Program-made: the position numbers and the translations under genes | Shown: one piece after another, positions 1 through 9,680 of the stretch | How positions within the stretch are numbered: position 1 is the first letter of the stretch | Layout of the letters: each line of letters begins with the position of its first letter | The notes under the pieces: generated by a model | Told to the model about the DNA's origin: nothing | Database searches by the model: none | The model's input: the letters and a program-made list of their open reading frames with translations, nothing else | NCBI GenBank assembly: GCA_001770725.1 | Contig: MERU01000004.1 | Span: forward strand, 186,001-250,000 | Direction of reading: 5' to 3' | Source: Burkholderiales bacterium RIFCSPHIGHO2_01_FULL_63_240 | GTDB taxonomy: Bacteria > Pseudomonadota > Gammaproteobacteria > Burkholderiales > Burkholderiaceae_C | Length of the DNA stretch: 64,000 nucleotides

Positions 1-681
1 GCCGTTCGGGTTGACCGGGTTGCCCTTGCCGTGGTCCACGCCCTTGTTGAATGGCAGGAAGTTGCTGTCCTTGCCCGCCAGGCGGGTGCACATGTAGACC
101 TCGTCCGGGTCTGCGGCCAGATGCACCAGGCAACGTCCGAACTCGAAGATCGGCTCGTTGGGATCGCGCAGGTTGTACTGCTTGTAGATGGCGTTCCAGA
201 CCGTTTGCCCGGTCCAGGGGTTCTTGAGCTCAATGGTGGCGATGGCCAGGCCATTGACGAACAGCACCATGTCGATGGACTTGAGGCTGTCAGTCTCGCT
301 GTAGTGCACCTGCCGGGTGACGCTGAACACATTGGCCTCGTAGCGGGCCAGCACATCGGGGTTGAGCTGGTTGTAGGGCTGTCGGTAGAGCAAATCGAAG
401 TGGGCGTCATCCACATCGAGCCCCTTCTTGAGCACGGCCAGCACGCTGTCTTTTTTGATCTTCTTGCTGAGCCGCTCCAGCACCAGGCGCTGCCAGTTGG
501 GGCGGTCCTTGAGCTTGGCCACTTCCTGGGGTTGGGTGGATTCCAGAAAATCCCAGAACAGCTGGCGATCGACCGCAAAGGTTTGGTCAAAGTCAGCCGG
601 GTTGCCAACGCGATAGCCATCCTTGACCAAGGCTGTTTCAATGTGCGTTTCAAGCGCGGCTTCGTTGGTTTGACTGACCAT
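1..681 (-). CDS. hsdR: Type I restriction endonuclease subunit R, N-terminal part (runs off left edge)
   Basis: This encodes the motor/nuclease subunit of a type I restriction-modification complex, which cleaves unmodified DNA after ATP-driven translocation. Only the first 227 codons lie in the window; the reading frame is open to position 1. The N-terminal nuclease fold is visible: a hydrophobic strand (VLFVNGLAIATIELKNP) carries the E-x-K half of the PD-(D/E)xK site at about residues 147-150. The ATG at 681 is preceded by a GGGAG ribosome site 5 nt upstream. The gene follows hsdS by 14 nt and so is last in the hsdM operon. The helicase domains are outside the window. Confidence 0.93.
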   Translation of the reverse strand, partial: MVSQTNEAALETHIETALVKDGYRVGNPADFDQTFAVDRQLFWDFLESTQPQEVAKLKDRPNWQRLVLERLSKKIKKDSVLAVLKKGLDVDDAHFDLLYRQPYNQLNPDVLARYEANVFSVTRQVHYSETDSLKSIDMVLFVNGLAIATIELKNPWTGQTVWNAIYKQYNLRDPNEPIFEFGRCLVHLAADPDEVYMCTRLAGKDSNFLPFNKGVDHGKGNPVNPNG

Positions 682-695
682 GTTGCTCCCAAAAA

Positions 696-1988
696 TTATC
701 TTCGTACTGATCGGCCGGTTACGGCGGACGCAATCACGGCTTTCTTGAGCTCTTCGAGTTGGCCGCACTGACTTGCTGCAGCGGCCAACGCAGCATCCAC
801 CTTCGCGACACTTTGGTCGAGAAAGGCAACTATCTCGTTCTGCTCATCTAGCGGTGGAATGATGATCGGCGCGTTGGCAACGTCGAACAAGCTCAGCCCT
901 TCCTTCAGCCCGTATTGGCAAAGGTAGAAGTAGGAACCGCCTTGAGCGGCTAGGCTGTAGGCGACAAATCTGGGGTTGGCATCAGCCAGCCTGATTAGGC
1001 TCAAATGCTGGTTGATATAGGCCTCTTGTCCGCCGAGGCTGGCAACTGCGACACGACCGGTGTTCGCACCCGTGATGCAAACCAAAACATCGCCATCTTG
1101 CAACCGTGTTCTTTTGGCTTCTGCCCCCCTTGGGACAACGACACGATGCGCACTATCCAGTTCTATCCCGAGCGAATTATTCAAATTGCCGCTTTGAAGA
1201 AAAACTGCTCCGTCGTCGGACAGCCTGTCTGACCACCCACGTGGGCCTGATGTGATGAACGACGCCACCGATTTCAGTCTCTTCAATTCCCAGTGCTCAG
1301 GAACGTTCGATAGCCATGACAAACCAGATTTCTTCAACGGGACAGCGCCATGTAAGCCACGAGTCACAGCGTCGTAAACCAAGCACCGTTTGCTTTCCTC
1401 TAGCAATTCGATCAACTGTGCTTTCTTTGCAATGGCGGAGTCAATCTCGGCGGTCTTCTGATCAAGGAAAGCAACGATGCTATCTTGCTCGTCGCATGGC
1501 GGCAACAACGTCGATAGCTGCTTGAACTCTTGCCAGTACAGGCGCTTGCGAAAGTCCGTGATGCCCTTGGAAGCCCGGTTCATTTCGCCGATGAGCCAGT
1601 CCGTGCGGTACAGGTATTCAAAGTAGGCAGGGTTCAACGCGGCGGTCGGCGCGGCCACCACGTATGCAGGGCTGACCAAGCCATCCGTGCGAACCGCCCC
1701 AATGGCACCTTGCCAGGCCCGCATCATGTTGTACGCAACGTCACCAGGGCGAACGCGTTTATAGCTGGTGCGATCGGCCATGCGCGTTCTGGTGCGGGCG
1801 TTCTCTTCTTCGTTCTGCTCGTCGTCTGAAACACCCGTGTGCAGGGACACCGAAAGAACCGGCAGGCCATCTTCGCCAGCTTCCTGGCGCTCCTTGAACA
1901 GGGCACGATTGGCCACGACCTGCCAGTGAGATGGCACATCCGCCAACCAATCCAGGCCACTGGGCTTGTACTGTTCGTACCGCAGCAT
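696..1988 (-). CDS. hsdS: Type I restriction-modification specificity subunit
   Basis: HsdS gives the complex its bipartite DNA target. The 430-residue protein shows the duplicated layout of the family: TRD1 begins with a SGLDWLADVPSHW-type segment and TRD2, near residue 230, with SGLSWLSNVPEHW. Each half ends in a coiled-coil conserved region starting with DEQ-x-IVAFLDQ. The ATG at 1988 overlaps the TGA of the upstream nuclease gene by one base (TGATG), which indicates translational coupling and decides this start over an upstream in-frame ATG at 2183. hsdR follows 14 nt after the stop. Confidence 0.93.
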   Translation of the reverse strand: MLRYEQYKPSGLDWLADVPSHWQVVANRALFKERQEAGEDGLPVLSVSLHTGVSDDEQNEEENARTRTRMADRTSYKRVRPGDVAYNMMRAWQGAIGAVRTDGLVSPAYVVAAPTAALNPAYFEYLYRTDWLIGEMNRASKGITDFRKRLYWQEFKQLSTLLPPCDEQDSIVAFLDQKTAEIDSAIAKKAQLIELLEESKRCLVYDAVTRGLHGAVPLKKSGLSWLSNVPEHWELKRLKSVASFITSGPRGWSDRLSDDGAVFLQSGNLNNSLGIELDSAHRVVVPRGAEAKRTRLQDGDVLVCITGANTGRVAVASLGGQEAYINQHLSLIRLADANPRFVAYSLAAQGGSYFYLCQYGLKEGLSLFDVANAPIIIPPLDEQNEIVAFLDQSVAKVDAALAAAASQCGQLEELKKAVIASAVTGRSVRR

Positions 1989-3109
1989 CACTTGCCCGCC
2001 TTCTTGCTGGCCGCAGGCTGGCTGCCATCTTGACCACCCGCCACGGCGCTCTCGGCCGCCCACTCCTGCAAGCGCTGCTGCAGCTCGTCTTTGCTGGGCA
2101 GGTACAACTGGTATTCCGAGGCGTGCACATTGGCATCCTGGGGCAGCGTGATTTCCACCAGCGCGTCGTTCTTCTTTTTGCACAGGATGATGCCGACGGT
2201 CTTGTGCTCGTCGTCGCGCTTCACGAAGCGGTCAAAGTAGTTCACATACATCTGCATCTGCCCCAGGTTCTGGTGGGTCAGCTTGCCGAGCTTGAGGTCG
2301 ATCAGCACATAGCAACGCAGCAGGCGGTTGTAGAACACCAGGTCCACGAAGAAGTGCTCTTCTTCAAAGGTGAAGCGCTTTTGCCGGGCCTCGAACAAAA
2401 AGCCCTTGCCCAGCTCCAGCAGGAAGTGCTCGATCTTGTTGATGATGGCCGCTTCAAGGTCGGATTCTGAATAGCTGCTGCGCTCTTCCAGGCCAAGGAA
2501 CTCCAGCACATAGGGCGTCTTGATGAGGTCCTTGGGCGCTTGAATCAGGTCGCCTTCTGCAGCCAGTTGCCCGATGGCCTGTGGGTCGCGGCTCAGTGCC
2601 AGGCGTTCAAACAAGCCACTGTCGAACTGGCGGCGCATCTGCGCCAGCGTCCAGGTGCCACGGGCCGCCTCGATCTCGTAGAAGCGGCGCTCGTCGGCAT
2701 TGCGCAAGCCCGTCAGGAACACATAGTGCGACCACGACAGTTCAGCCAGAAACCCCGTGGGGCTCGATTCGTCAGACGCTGTCTGACGAATTTCGGGCTG
2801 GCGCTCCGCGTAGGCCTGGTAGAACAAACGGCAGTTCTTGAGGTTGGTGGCCGAGAAGCCGCGCCCAAAGCGGTTAGTCAACTCAGAGGCCAGTCCGTCC
2901 AGCAGGCTCTGGCCATAACCCGCCCGATCTTGCCCGCCCTGCAGCGCCTGCACAATCTCGCGCCCGATGAGCCAGTAGGCCAGCACCATCTCGCTGTTGA
3001 CCGTGCGCGCGACGCGCTGGCGCGCATCTTCCAGGATGGTGACGACACGGCCCAGCAACTCGCCAGGCAAGGCCGCTGCCTGGGGCGCCACAACCTTGCG
3101 CGGGCTCAT
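1988..3109 (-). CDS. DUF1016 / YhcG-family PD-(D/E)xK nuclease inside the type I R-M operon
   Basis: This 373-residue protein has an N-terminal DUF1016 domain, predicted to bind DNA (GREIVQALQGG, then GFSATNLKNCRLFYQAY near residues 95-110). Its C-terminal domain is a PD-(D/E)xK nuclease fold, with an FFVDLVFYNRLLRC strand followed by IDLKLGKL at about residues 268-275; the D and the D-x-K are candidate catalytic residues. The start overlaps the hsdM stop by four bases (ATGA) and the stop overlaps the hsdS start by one, so it is co-translated with the restriction genes. Such proteins often sit in type I loci, but their role there is not settled. Family assignment is firm; nuclease activity is inferred. 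Confidence 0.88.
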   Translation of the reverse strand: MSPRKVVAPQAAALPGELLGRVVTILEDARQRVARTVNSEMVLAYWLIGREIVQALQGGQDRAGYGQSLLDGLASELTNRFGRGFSATNLKNCRLFYQAYAERQPEIRQTASDESSPTGFLAELSWSHYVFLTGLRNADERRFYEIEAARGTWTLAQMRRQFDSGLFERLALSRDPQAIGQLAAEGDLIQAPKDLIKTPYVLEFLGLEERSSYSESDLEAAIINKIEHFLLELGKGFLFEARQKRFTFEEEHFFVDLVFYNRLLRCYVLIDLKLGKLTHQNLGQMQMYVNYFDRFVKRDDEHKTVGIILCKKKNDALVEITLPQDANVHASEYQLYLPSKDELQQRLQEWAAESAVAGGQDGSQPAASKKAGK

Positions 3110-5511
3110 GCCCCTGCCCCCACAAAAGCCACCAAGGCCTTGAGCAGGCCATCCGTCTCGGCTTCCAGGGCCAGGATTTCCTGGGTTACCGCTTCCAGGC
3201 TGCGCAATGGCTTGTGCTGGTAGAAGTATTTGTTGAAGCTGATTTCATAGCCGATGACCGTCTTGTCCAGCGCGATCCAGGCCTCGTCCACATGAGGGCG
3301 CACTTCCTTGATGAAGTAAGCGTGGATGACGCCAGAGGCGGGCAGGCTGGCGTCCAGTGAGAGCGGCACGTTTTCGGTGTCGCGCAACTCGCTGTCAGGT
3401 TCGTACTCGATGTACTCGCCCGCCTTGGCCGCTTTCTTGCCGCCCTTGGTTTCAGCGGCGGCCTGCACCTCTGCTGGCCAATAGCCATGGTCGGCCAACT
3501 TGTCGGCCGTGGTTTTCAGTTCGGCCAACAAGTCCTTGAGCTTGGCTGCGGTGAGCTGGTGTCGCTTCTTGATCACCTTGGCTGCGCGCGGGTCTCGCCA
3601 GCTCACGGCGTTCAGGATCTGCTTGCGCTCGTTCGCAGCAAGCTTGAGGCCCAAAGCTTTGATGGCATCGTCCACCAGGGCTTCGAACACATTGAAATCA
3701 AGGTGCTCCGCACTGCCGATCACCCCAGCCAATTGCTGAGCGGCTTGCATGATGGATCGCTGCGCCAGCCAAGTGGTCTCAGACAACAGCTCTTTGCGGC
3801 TCTTGGGCGAAAGGGTGATTTCTTCGCGCTCAAGGTGGTTCTCAATGGCCTCGGCATGGGCCTTCAGGCCGGTATAGACCTCTTCGCCATACTTGCCGTG
3901 CACCCATTCCATGATCTCCTGCATGCCCGGCGTGTAGCGCAAGGTGGCCATGCGCTCGGGTGTGAACTGGGCTGCCAACCGCAATGGGCGCTCCACCGTG
4001 ACTTTGTAATAGCCGAAGTCCCGGTTGTGGAAGACCTTCGAGATGCCATCCGCCGGCATGGTCAGGTACAACTGGGTGATCTGCTCAATGTGCTCGTCGG
4101 TGAACTCGCAGTTCTTCTCTCCCAGGTTCTTGCGCAGTTTCTGGAACAGGTTGGACGCGTCGATCAACTGCACCTTGCCCTGGCGCTTGGCAGGCTTGTT
4201 GTTCGTGAGCAGCCACACGTAGGTGGTGATGCCGGTGTTATAGAACAGGTTGTTGGGCAGCTGGATGATGGCTTCGAGGTAATCGTGCTCGATCAGGTGG
4301 CGGCGGATGTTGCTCTCGCCACTGCCTGCATCACCGGTGAACAGGGCCGAGCCGTTGTGGACCGATGCAATGCGCGAGCCGGCAAACCGCACAGGGCTGT
4401 CGGCACGACGCTTCATCTTGTCCACCATCTCCATCAGAAACAGCAACTGCCCATCTGAGGAGCGAGGGATGGCCGGGTAAAAATCAAAGCGCTCGCCCGT
4501 GTAGTCGGACAGGTTGACCTGGAAGCGGTGGTCAATGACTTCCTTGCCTTCAACAATGCTCTTCTGGTCGCTCTTCCATGACTTGCCGTAGGGCGGGTTC
4601 GTCAACATGAAGTCGAAGCGCTTGCCAGAGAAATCGTTGGTGGCCAGCGTCGAGCCAAAGCGGATGTTCTCGGGGTCGTTGCCCTTGATCATCATGTCGG
4701 ACTTGCAGATGGCATAGGTCTCGGGGTTGACCTCCTTGCCGTACAAGAAGACGCCCACCTTGGCCTTGATCTCGCCTTCAGGGTCGGTCACGAAGTCCTG
4801 GGACTCGGTCAACATGCCACCGCTGCCGCAAGCGGGGTCGTAAATGGTCAGCGGGTTGGGAAGCTGATCCTTGACGGGGATGAACACCAGGTTCGTCATC
4901 AGCTTGATGACCTCACGCGGCGTGAAGTGTTCACCGGCCTCTTCGTTGTTCTCTTCGTTGAACTTGCGGATCAACTCTTCGAACACGTAGCCCATGCCCA
5001 GGTTGGACAAGCCAGGCTGTGTGCGGCCATCCGGGCCCTTGCGATCATCCGGGCTGAGGTTGATTTCTTCGGAGACGAATTTTTCGATGACGTCGTGGAG
5101 CACGTCGGACTGCGCCATCTTGCGGATCTGGTTGCGCAGGTCGAACTTGTCGACGATTTCCTTCACGTTGTCCGAAAACCCGTCGAGATAATTCTTGAGG
5201 TTGGCTTCCAGTTGCGTGGGGTTGCCCAGCAGGCTCTTGAGCGTGAACTTGGACGTGTTGTAGAAGACGTAGCCAGACGCATCGCGCAGGCCGTGCGGGT
5301 CCAGATCAGCCATCGCCGCGTCTTCTTGCTGGAACCGCACTTCTTCGAGCACACCCGCCTTGCTCGGCTCAAGCAAGCAGTCCAGGCGGCGGAGAACGAA
5401 CATAGGCAGGATCACGTCACGGTATTTGCCCCGTACAAAAACGTCGCGCAAGCAGTCATCTGCAATGGACCAGATGAACGAGACGATCTTGTTATGTGCT
5501 GCGTGATCCAT
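3106..5511 (-). CDS. hsdM: Type I restriction-modification methyltransferase subunit M
   Basis: This is the adenine-N6 methyltransferase of the type I complex. Visible motifs are FTPREVIKLM (about residue 195), the SAM-binding motif I DPACGSGGM (about 225) and the catalytic motif IV NPPYG (about 304). At 801 residues it is longer than the classical ~520-residue HsdM; the extra C-terminal part contains an Ala/Lys-rich linker and a conserved segment (SGVIHAYFIKEVRPHVDEAW). ATG 5511 was preferred over an upstream in-frame ATG at 5673 because the conserved N-terminus (DHAAHNKIVSFIWSIADDCL) starts there. It is first in the operon with the DUF1016 nuclease, hsdS and hsdR. Confidence 0.94.
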   Translation of the reverse strand: MDHAAHNKIVSFIWSIADDCLRDVFVRGKYRDVILPMFVLRRLDCLLEPSKAGVLEEVRFQQEDAAMADLDPHGLRDASGYVFYNTSKFTLKSLLGNPTQLEANLKNYLDGFSDNVKEIVDKFDLRNQIRKMAQSDVLHDVIEKFVSEEINLSPDDRKGPDGRTQPGLSNLGMGYVFEELIRKFNEENNEEAGEHFTPREVIKLMTNLVFIPVKDQLPNPLTIYDPACGSGGMLTESQDFVTDPEGEIKAKVGVFLYGKEVNPETYAICKSDMMIKGNDPENIRFGSTLATNDFSGKRFDFMLTNPPYGKSWKSDQKSIVEGKEVIDHRFQVNLSDYTGERFDFYPAIPRSSDGQLLFLMEMVDKMKRRADSPVRFAGSRIASVHNGSALFTGDAGSGESNIRRHLIEHDYLEAIIQLPNNLFYNTGITTYVWLLTNNKPAKRQGKVQLIDASNLFQKLRKNLGEKNCEFTDEHIEQITQLYLTMPADGISKVFHNRDFGYYKVTVERPLRLAAQFTPERMATLRYTPGMQEIMEWVHGKYGEEVYTGLKAHAEAIENHLEREEITLSPKSRKELLSETTWLAQRSIMQAAQQLAGVIGSAEHLDFNVFEALVDDAIKALGLKLAANERKQILNAVSWRDPRAAKVIKKRHQLTAAKLKDLLAELKTTADKLADHGYWPAEVQAAAETKGGKKAAKAGEYIEYEPDSELRDTENVPLSLDASLPASGVIHAYFIKEVRPHVDEAWIALDKTVIGYEISFNKYFYQHKPLRSLEAVTQEILALEAETDGLLKALVAFVGAGA

Positions 5512-5754
5512 AAATACCTGGGAAATCGGGGGAAATCGCGATGGGCATGATTTTCCACCGAGCCAAGGCTCGATTGGATCACTGAATGTCTGGGGCTTGC
5601 GCCATACAGCAACGCCCAACTGCTCGGAATCGCTGGACGAGAGCCCCGGAGACTTGACACTGTATAAATCCACATGGAAAATGTGATAAAACGCTACCTG
5701 TAGTGTTTTTTACCCCACCCAGACACTAAATAGCGCCTGCCACAAGTACACCTC
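5512..5754. promoter_or_regulatory. Divergent intergenic region between the hsd and CBASS operons
   Basis: This 243-bp AT-richer gap separates two divergently transcribed defence operons and must hold both promoters. Two short dyads stand out: CACAT-N5-ATGTG around 5671-5685 and CTAC-CT-GTAG around 5694-5703. A TATACA hexamer on the minus strand near 5662-5667 is a possible hsdM -10. No confident -35/-10 pair could be assigned for capV. Confidence 0.4.
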
Positions 5755-6786
5755 ATGTCAGCACCTGCCCCCTGTTCAGCGTCGCAGCCAGATCAAAACA
5801 AGGTATTCCAAGTCCTTGCGCTTTCAGGCGGCGGCTACAGAGGCCTGTACACCGCAAAAGTGCTTGCAGACATCGAGCAGGAGCTCCAGGGGCCCATCGC
5901 AACCAAGTTCGATCTGATCACAGGCACCTCGATTGGCGGGATCTTGGCGCTGGCCCTCGCATTGGAAATCCGGGCGCAAACGATGGTTGACCTCTTCGTC
6001 AAGCACGGCGAGGATATCTTCAAAAAGCGCTGGTCTTTTCTGGGAATGGTGCGCGCACCCTATTCGCCCGCATCGCTCAAGGCGCAGCTTGAGGCCCCCG
6101 AAGTCTTCGGCGACCGACTCCTGGGCGCTTGCCTTCACCCCGTGATGGTCCCCTCCATCAACTACACAACGGGTGAGCCTGTTGTCTTCAAGACGGGGCA
6201 CCACCCCACGTTCAAACGAGACCACAAACATCGCCTGGTGGACATCGGGCTTGCGACCAGTGCTGCGCCGGCCTACTTTCCGCGTCATGTGTTCAATGGG
6301 GGGCAGTATGTCGATGGTGGGTTGTTCGCGAACTCACCGGGACTGCTCGCGCTCCATGAATCGCAGCATTTCTTCGGTAGAGATATCAAGCACATCCGCA
6401 TGCTGAGCATCGGGACGATGTCGTCGAAGTTCACCGTTGACCCTCGGCACAACCGGCAAGGTGGCGCCTACGACTGGGGTGGCTGGAACCCCAGCAACAT
6501 GCCCAAGAGGCTCTTTGGGTTGTCCATCTCCGCACAAGAGGTTCTGACTGACAAGGTGCTGGAGCACCGTCTGGAAAACCGATACCTGCGCATCGATGAC
6601 GACCTGTTCGATGAACGTGCCCGAGCGGTCGCGCTTGACAAGGCCGATGCCCACGCACGTGAGGTGCTGCTCGGCGCCGCCATTGAGCGCTCGAAACGAT
6701 GCATCAGTGACCCACGTCTACTGGCTTTCTTGGAACACTCGCCACCCAAGTCAGTCTTCTTTCACGGCGAACACGCATCTCCTTGA
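5755..6786 (+). CDS. capV: CBASS effector: patatin-like phospholipase CapV
   Basis: This is a membrane-degrading effector that, when bound by a cyclic dinucleotide, hydrolyses phospholipids and kills the infected cell. The 343-residue patatin domain shows the oxyanion loop SGGGYRG (residues 24-30), the nucleophile elbow G-T-S-I-G (Ser59) and the catalytic Asp in DGG (about residue 187). The general role comes from characterised CapV proteins. It is first in a compact operon, with the CD-NTase starting 12 nt downstream. In DncV-type systems the activator is 3',3'-cGAMP, which fits the adjacent synthase clade; that specificity is inferred here. Confidence 0.93.
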   Translation: MSAPAPCSASQPDQNKVFQVLALSGGGYRGLYTAKVLADIEQELQGPIATKFDLITGTSIGGILALALALEIRAQTMVDLFVKHGEDIFKKRWSFLGMVRAPYSPASLKAQLEAPEVFGDRLLGACLHPVMVPSINYTTGEPVVFKTGHHPTFKRDHKHRLVDIGLATSAAPAYFPRHVFNGGQYVDGGLFANSPGLLALHESQHFFGRDIKHIRMLSIGTMSSKFTVDPRHNRQGGAYDWGGWNPSNMPKRLFGLSISAQEVLTDKVLEHRLENRYLRIDDDLFDERARAVALDKADAHAREVLLGAAIERSKRCISDPRLLAFLEHSPPKSVFFHGEHASP

Positions 6787-6798
6787 CCGGGGTCTCTC

Positions 6799-7971
6799 AT
6801 GCTGAAACTCAATCGACTGCTGTTCGCCACTTCCGAGACCGATGTCTTCATCGACCGCCTCGCCCCCACCCCACATCAACGGGAAACCTTGGTTCAGGCC
6901 AAGAACGACATTCGGGATCATCTGCGGCCACGCATACGAGCGGCGACAGTGGCCGTGCTCGGCATGGACAAGGCAGTCGACCCCAAATTCCGCACCCAAG
7001 GCTCCTGGTCGTACAGGACCTGCATCCAGCCGGCATGGCAGCCACCCCAGGAAATGGATTGGGACTTCGGTGTGTACTTACCGGTCACCGTGTGGGAAGA
7101 CAATGGCCCGCCACACAAGATGGCGAAGCTCTACTTCACGCTGGTGGAGAGACTACTGGCGGACCTTTGCACGGACAAGGGTTGGGAACTGATCAAAGGC
7201 AAGGACACCTGCATTAGGATCCAGATCAACAACTGGGCGCACATCGATATCCCTTTGTACGCTGCGCCTGAGGAAGAGTTCGCGACGATCCTGGAAAAGT
7301 CCTTCTCCGCTCAGTTGACGCTTGACTCGGCGCGAGGCGCCCTGGTTGAGAATGCGGCGTTCGGCGAGATCGCAGAACAAGAGTGGGCCGACCTGGATCA
7401 CATCGTGATGGCAACACGGTCTGGCGAATGGAAATCATCAGACCCTGAAGCTGTCTCGAAGTGGTTCCTTGACCGTGTGAAGGAACATACCGATCAGCTG
7501 CGCCGGGTGTGTTGCTACCTCAAGGCTTGGCGTGACCTGCATTGGAAAGCTGGCGATGGGCCCACGTCCGTTTGCATCATGGTGGCCGTCGCACAGAAGT
7601 TCGAAGCGATCCGCGGTCGTGACGATCTGGCTTTGGAGGCGGCGTCCAGGACCCTCGCCAACGCTTTGCGCGGAGATATCCGTGCGCCAGGCATTGACGA
7701 AGGCAAGGAAGACTTCAACAAGCGCTTGAATCCGGCGCAACGGGAAGAGGCTTCAGCCATGGCCAGCACCCTGGCGCAGCAAATTCAGGCTGCGCGACTG
7801 AAGCCCGTGCACACGCCGGGTGATGCCATCGACATCATCCAAAGCCAACTTGGATTGCGCATCCCAATGCGGACCGATCTGGTCGAGCCAGACAGCGGCA
7901 ATGATGCGGTGAGAAGCGTGCCTGCTCGTGAGGTCAGCCGCCCGATCGTCAGAGCCACCACTGCTGGCTGA
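6799..7971 (+). CDS. CBASS CD-NTase, DncV/clade-A-like cyclic dinucleotide synthase
   Basis: The enzyme makes the cyclic nucleotide signal after phage sensing. The nucleotidyltransferase signature is intact: G-S at residues 68-69 (TQGSWSYRT), the metal-binding pair D87 and D89 in EMDWDFGVYLP, and a third acidic residue near 150 in HIDIPLYA. The spacing and the GSW-YRT...PPQ-E-MD block are those of DncV-type enzymes (clade A), whose product is usually 3',3'-cGAMP. The 390-residue length is slightly below DncV's. Its TGA overlaps the cap2 ATG by one base. The C-terminus ends in a short tail, the expected site of Cap2-mediated conjugation. Confidence 0.92.
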   Translation: MLKLNRLLFATSETDVFIDRLAPTPHQRETLVQAKNDIRDHLRPRIRAATVAVLGMDKAVDPKFRTQGSWSYRTCIQPAWQPPQEMDWDFGVYLPVTVWEDNGPPHKMAKLYFTLVERLLADLCTDKGWELIKGKDTCIRIQINNWAHIDIPLYAAPEEEFATILEKSFSAQLTLDSARGALVENAAFGEIAEQEWADLDHIVMATRSGEWKSSDPEAVSKWFLDRVKEHTDQLRRVCCYLKAWRDLHWKAGDGPTSVCIMVAVAQKFEAIRGRDDLALEAASRTLANALRGDIRAPGIDEGKEDFNKRLNPAQREEASAMASTLAQQIQAARLKPVHTPGDAIDIIQSQLGLRIPMRTDLVEPDSGNDAVRSVPAREVSRPIVRATTAG

Positions 7972-9680
7972 TGACCCCGGGTGATGCGCAGCTGACCAAC
8001 GCCCTGCGGTTGCTTCGCATGCGTGGCTTTGAGCCTGCAGGCAACCGTGCCGGCACGCGTTCTTTTGAGGGCGATTTGACTTGCCGTGGTGGCAATGTGC
8101 GCGTTCGGCTGAGCATCACGGACTGGGACTTTCTGCGTTATCCATCGATCATCGTGCTCGATGGCACTGACGGCTTCCCTCCCCTCGTTCCGCACCTGAC
8201 TGCAGAAGGATGGCTTTGCTACTTTGCAGCAGGATCAGTTGTCCTTGATCGCTACAACCCAGCTGAAGCACTCGCTCAGTGTCTTGACCAGGCCAAGCTG
8301 GTCCTTGAACAAATCCGCTTTGATGCGGACTATCGCAGGGGCGACATCCAAGACGAATTCATGGTGCATTGGCTCAATGGCCAATCGACGGCCATCTGGG
8401 ATGTGCTCATTGGCACCGTCGCACTCGGTGCCACCTGTACCAACTACTGGCTCGTCGACATCAACGGTGTGCCGACCGCATTGATCGCAGATTCCGAAAA
8501 GGAAGTTGCGGCCTTCGCTGGAGCACTCGGTGCTTCAGCTCCCGAAAAGACAACCTGCCCGTGCTGGCTGTTCCAAACCGACGTGCTTCCTGTTGTGCCG
8601 GATGTCATGCCATCAACCGTGAAAGCGTTATTCGCCTGGCTAAAGGCGTGGGACAAGGGCATCTCGAACGGCGTTCAGCGTATCCTGGAGAAGGAGCCCC
8701 GATACCTCAAATACAAGCAAGCGACCTTTGCCGTGAAAACGCCCATCGGCTGGCTCGGATTCGGCTTCGATCTCGACCAAGTCCAACGGCTGGGCGCCAT
8801 CAAGAAGCCGCGGCTCTACAAACAGCACCTCCACGGCAAAGGCGGCACACGCGGCATCATGCGATTGTCCATTTCGGAGTTCGGGCCTGCGTTCGTCCAC
8901 AGTCGAAACTTGACTTTCAAGGACCTCAGCGGCCGGCAGATCAAGGTTGTGGGATGCGGTGCGATTGGCTCCTATGTCGCTCTATCTCTGGTTCGACTTG
9001 GCGCTGGAGCCAATGGTGGAAAGTTGACGTTGATCGACCCCGACAAACTCAAACCGGAGAACATCGGAAGGCATGTGTTGGGCTATCCGGCACTGTTCAA
9101 ATCCAAGGCGACCGCCTTGCGTGATGAACTTGTTCGCCAGTTCCCTTTCTCCACCATTGACGCGTGTCCGACTGACGTCCGTGGCGTTCCTGCATTGTTC
9201 TCCGCCGATTTGGTGATCGATGCCACTGGCGAAGAGTCTGTGAGCGAGTTTCTCAATGCCCGCAGAATCGCCGAGGCGACGAAAACACCTTTGTTGCACG
9301 CGTGGATCAAAGGGAATGGGCAGACTGTTCAGACGCTTTGGGTTCAAGGCAGCAAAGGGGGATGCTTCCGGTGCCTGCGGTTGGCAGATCACAAGAACTA
9401 CAGAGAAGAAAGATTCAAGGTCCTTAAAGAGGACCCCGTGCGCAGACTCATCGGGTGCACCGGCTTTACGCCATATGGTGTTGCGGCGCCGATGCATGCC
9501 GCGACATTGGCCACTGAAACCATCCTTGACTGGTTGCAGCGCGATAGCCCAAGCCCCCGGTTTCGCACCCGCTCAGTTGCGAGCGCCGACGTGTTCGAAG
9601 TCAAGAACCAGGATCTCACCCGCCTGGCCGCCTGCCCAGCGTGCGGTACCAATGATGTTGCGATCCCAGCCGTACGGTAG
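7971..9680 (+). CDS. cap2: CBASS Cap2, E1/E2 ubiquitin-ligase-like activator of the CD-NTase
   Basis: Cap2 conjugates the C-terminus of the CD-NTase to target proteins and primes signal synthesis. The 569-residue protein has an N-terminal E2-like domain, with a Cys near residue 83 (EGWLCYF) as candidate active site. A C-terminal ThiF/E1-like adenylation domain has the nucleotide-binding loop VVGCGAIGSY (about 325) and a metal-ligand-like C-x2-C (GGCFRCLR). A Cys near 496 in IGCTGFTPYG is a candidate E1 catalytic Cys. The gene overlaps the CD-NTase gene by one base and cap3 by 29 bases. Together with cap3 it defines a type II CBASS. Confidence 0.92.
   Translation: MTPGDAQLTNALRLLRMRGFEPAGNRAGTRSFEGDLTCRGGNVRVRLSITDWDFLRYPSIIVLDGTDGFPPLVPHLTAEGWLCYFAAGSVVLDRYNPAEALAQCLDQAKLVLEQIRFDADYRRGDIQDEFMVHWLNGQSTAIWDVLIGTVALGATCTNYWLVDINGVPTALIADSEKEVAAFAGALGASAPEKTTCPCWLFQTDVLPVVPDVMPSTVKALFAWLKAWDKGISNGVQRILEKEPRYLKYKQATFAVKTPIGWLGFGFDLDQVQRLGAIKKPRLYKQHLHGKGGTRGIMRLSISEFGPAFVHSRNLTFKDLSGRQIKVVGCGAIGSYVALSLVRLGAGANGGKLTLIDPDKLKPENIGRHVLGYPALFKSKATALRDELVRQFPFSTIDACPTDVRGVPALFSADLVIDATGEESVSEFLNARRIAEATKTPLLHAWIKGNGQTVQTLWVQGSKGGCFRCLRLADHKNYREERFKVLKEDPVRRLIGCTGFTPYGVAAPMHAATLATETILDWLQRDSPSPRFRTRSVASADVFEVKNQDLTRLAACPACGTNDVAIPAVR

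Noticed and set aside
5651-5680. TTGACA at 5656 as a capV -35
   Set aside because: No -10 hexamer lies at 16-18 nt, and the next TA-rich element is too far away.
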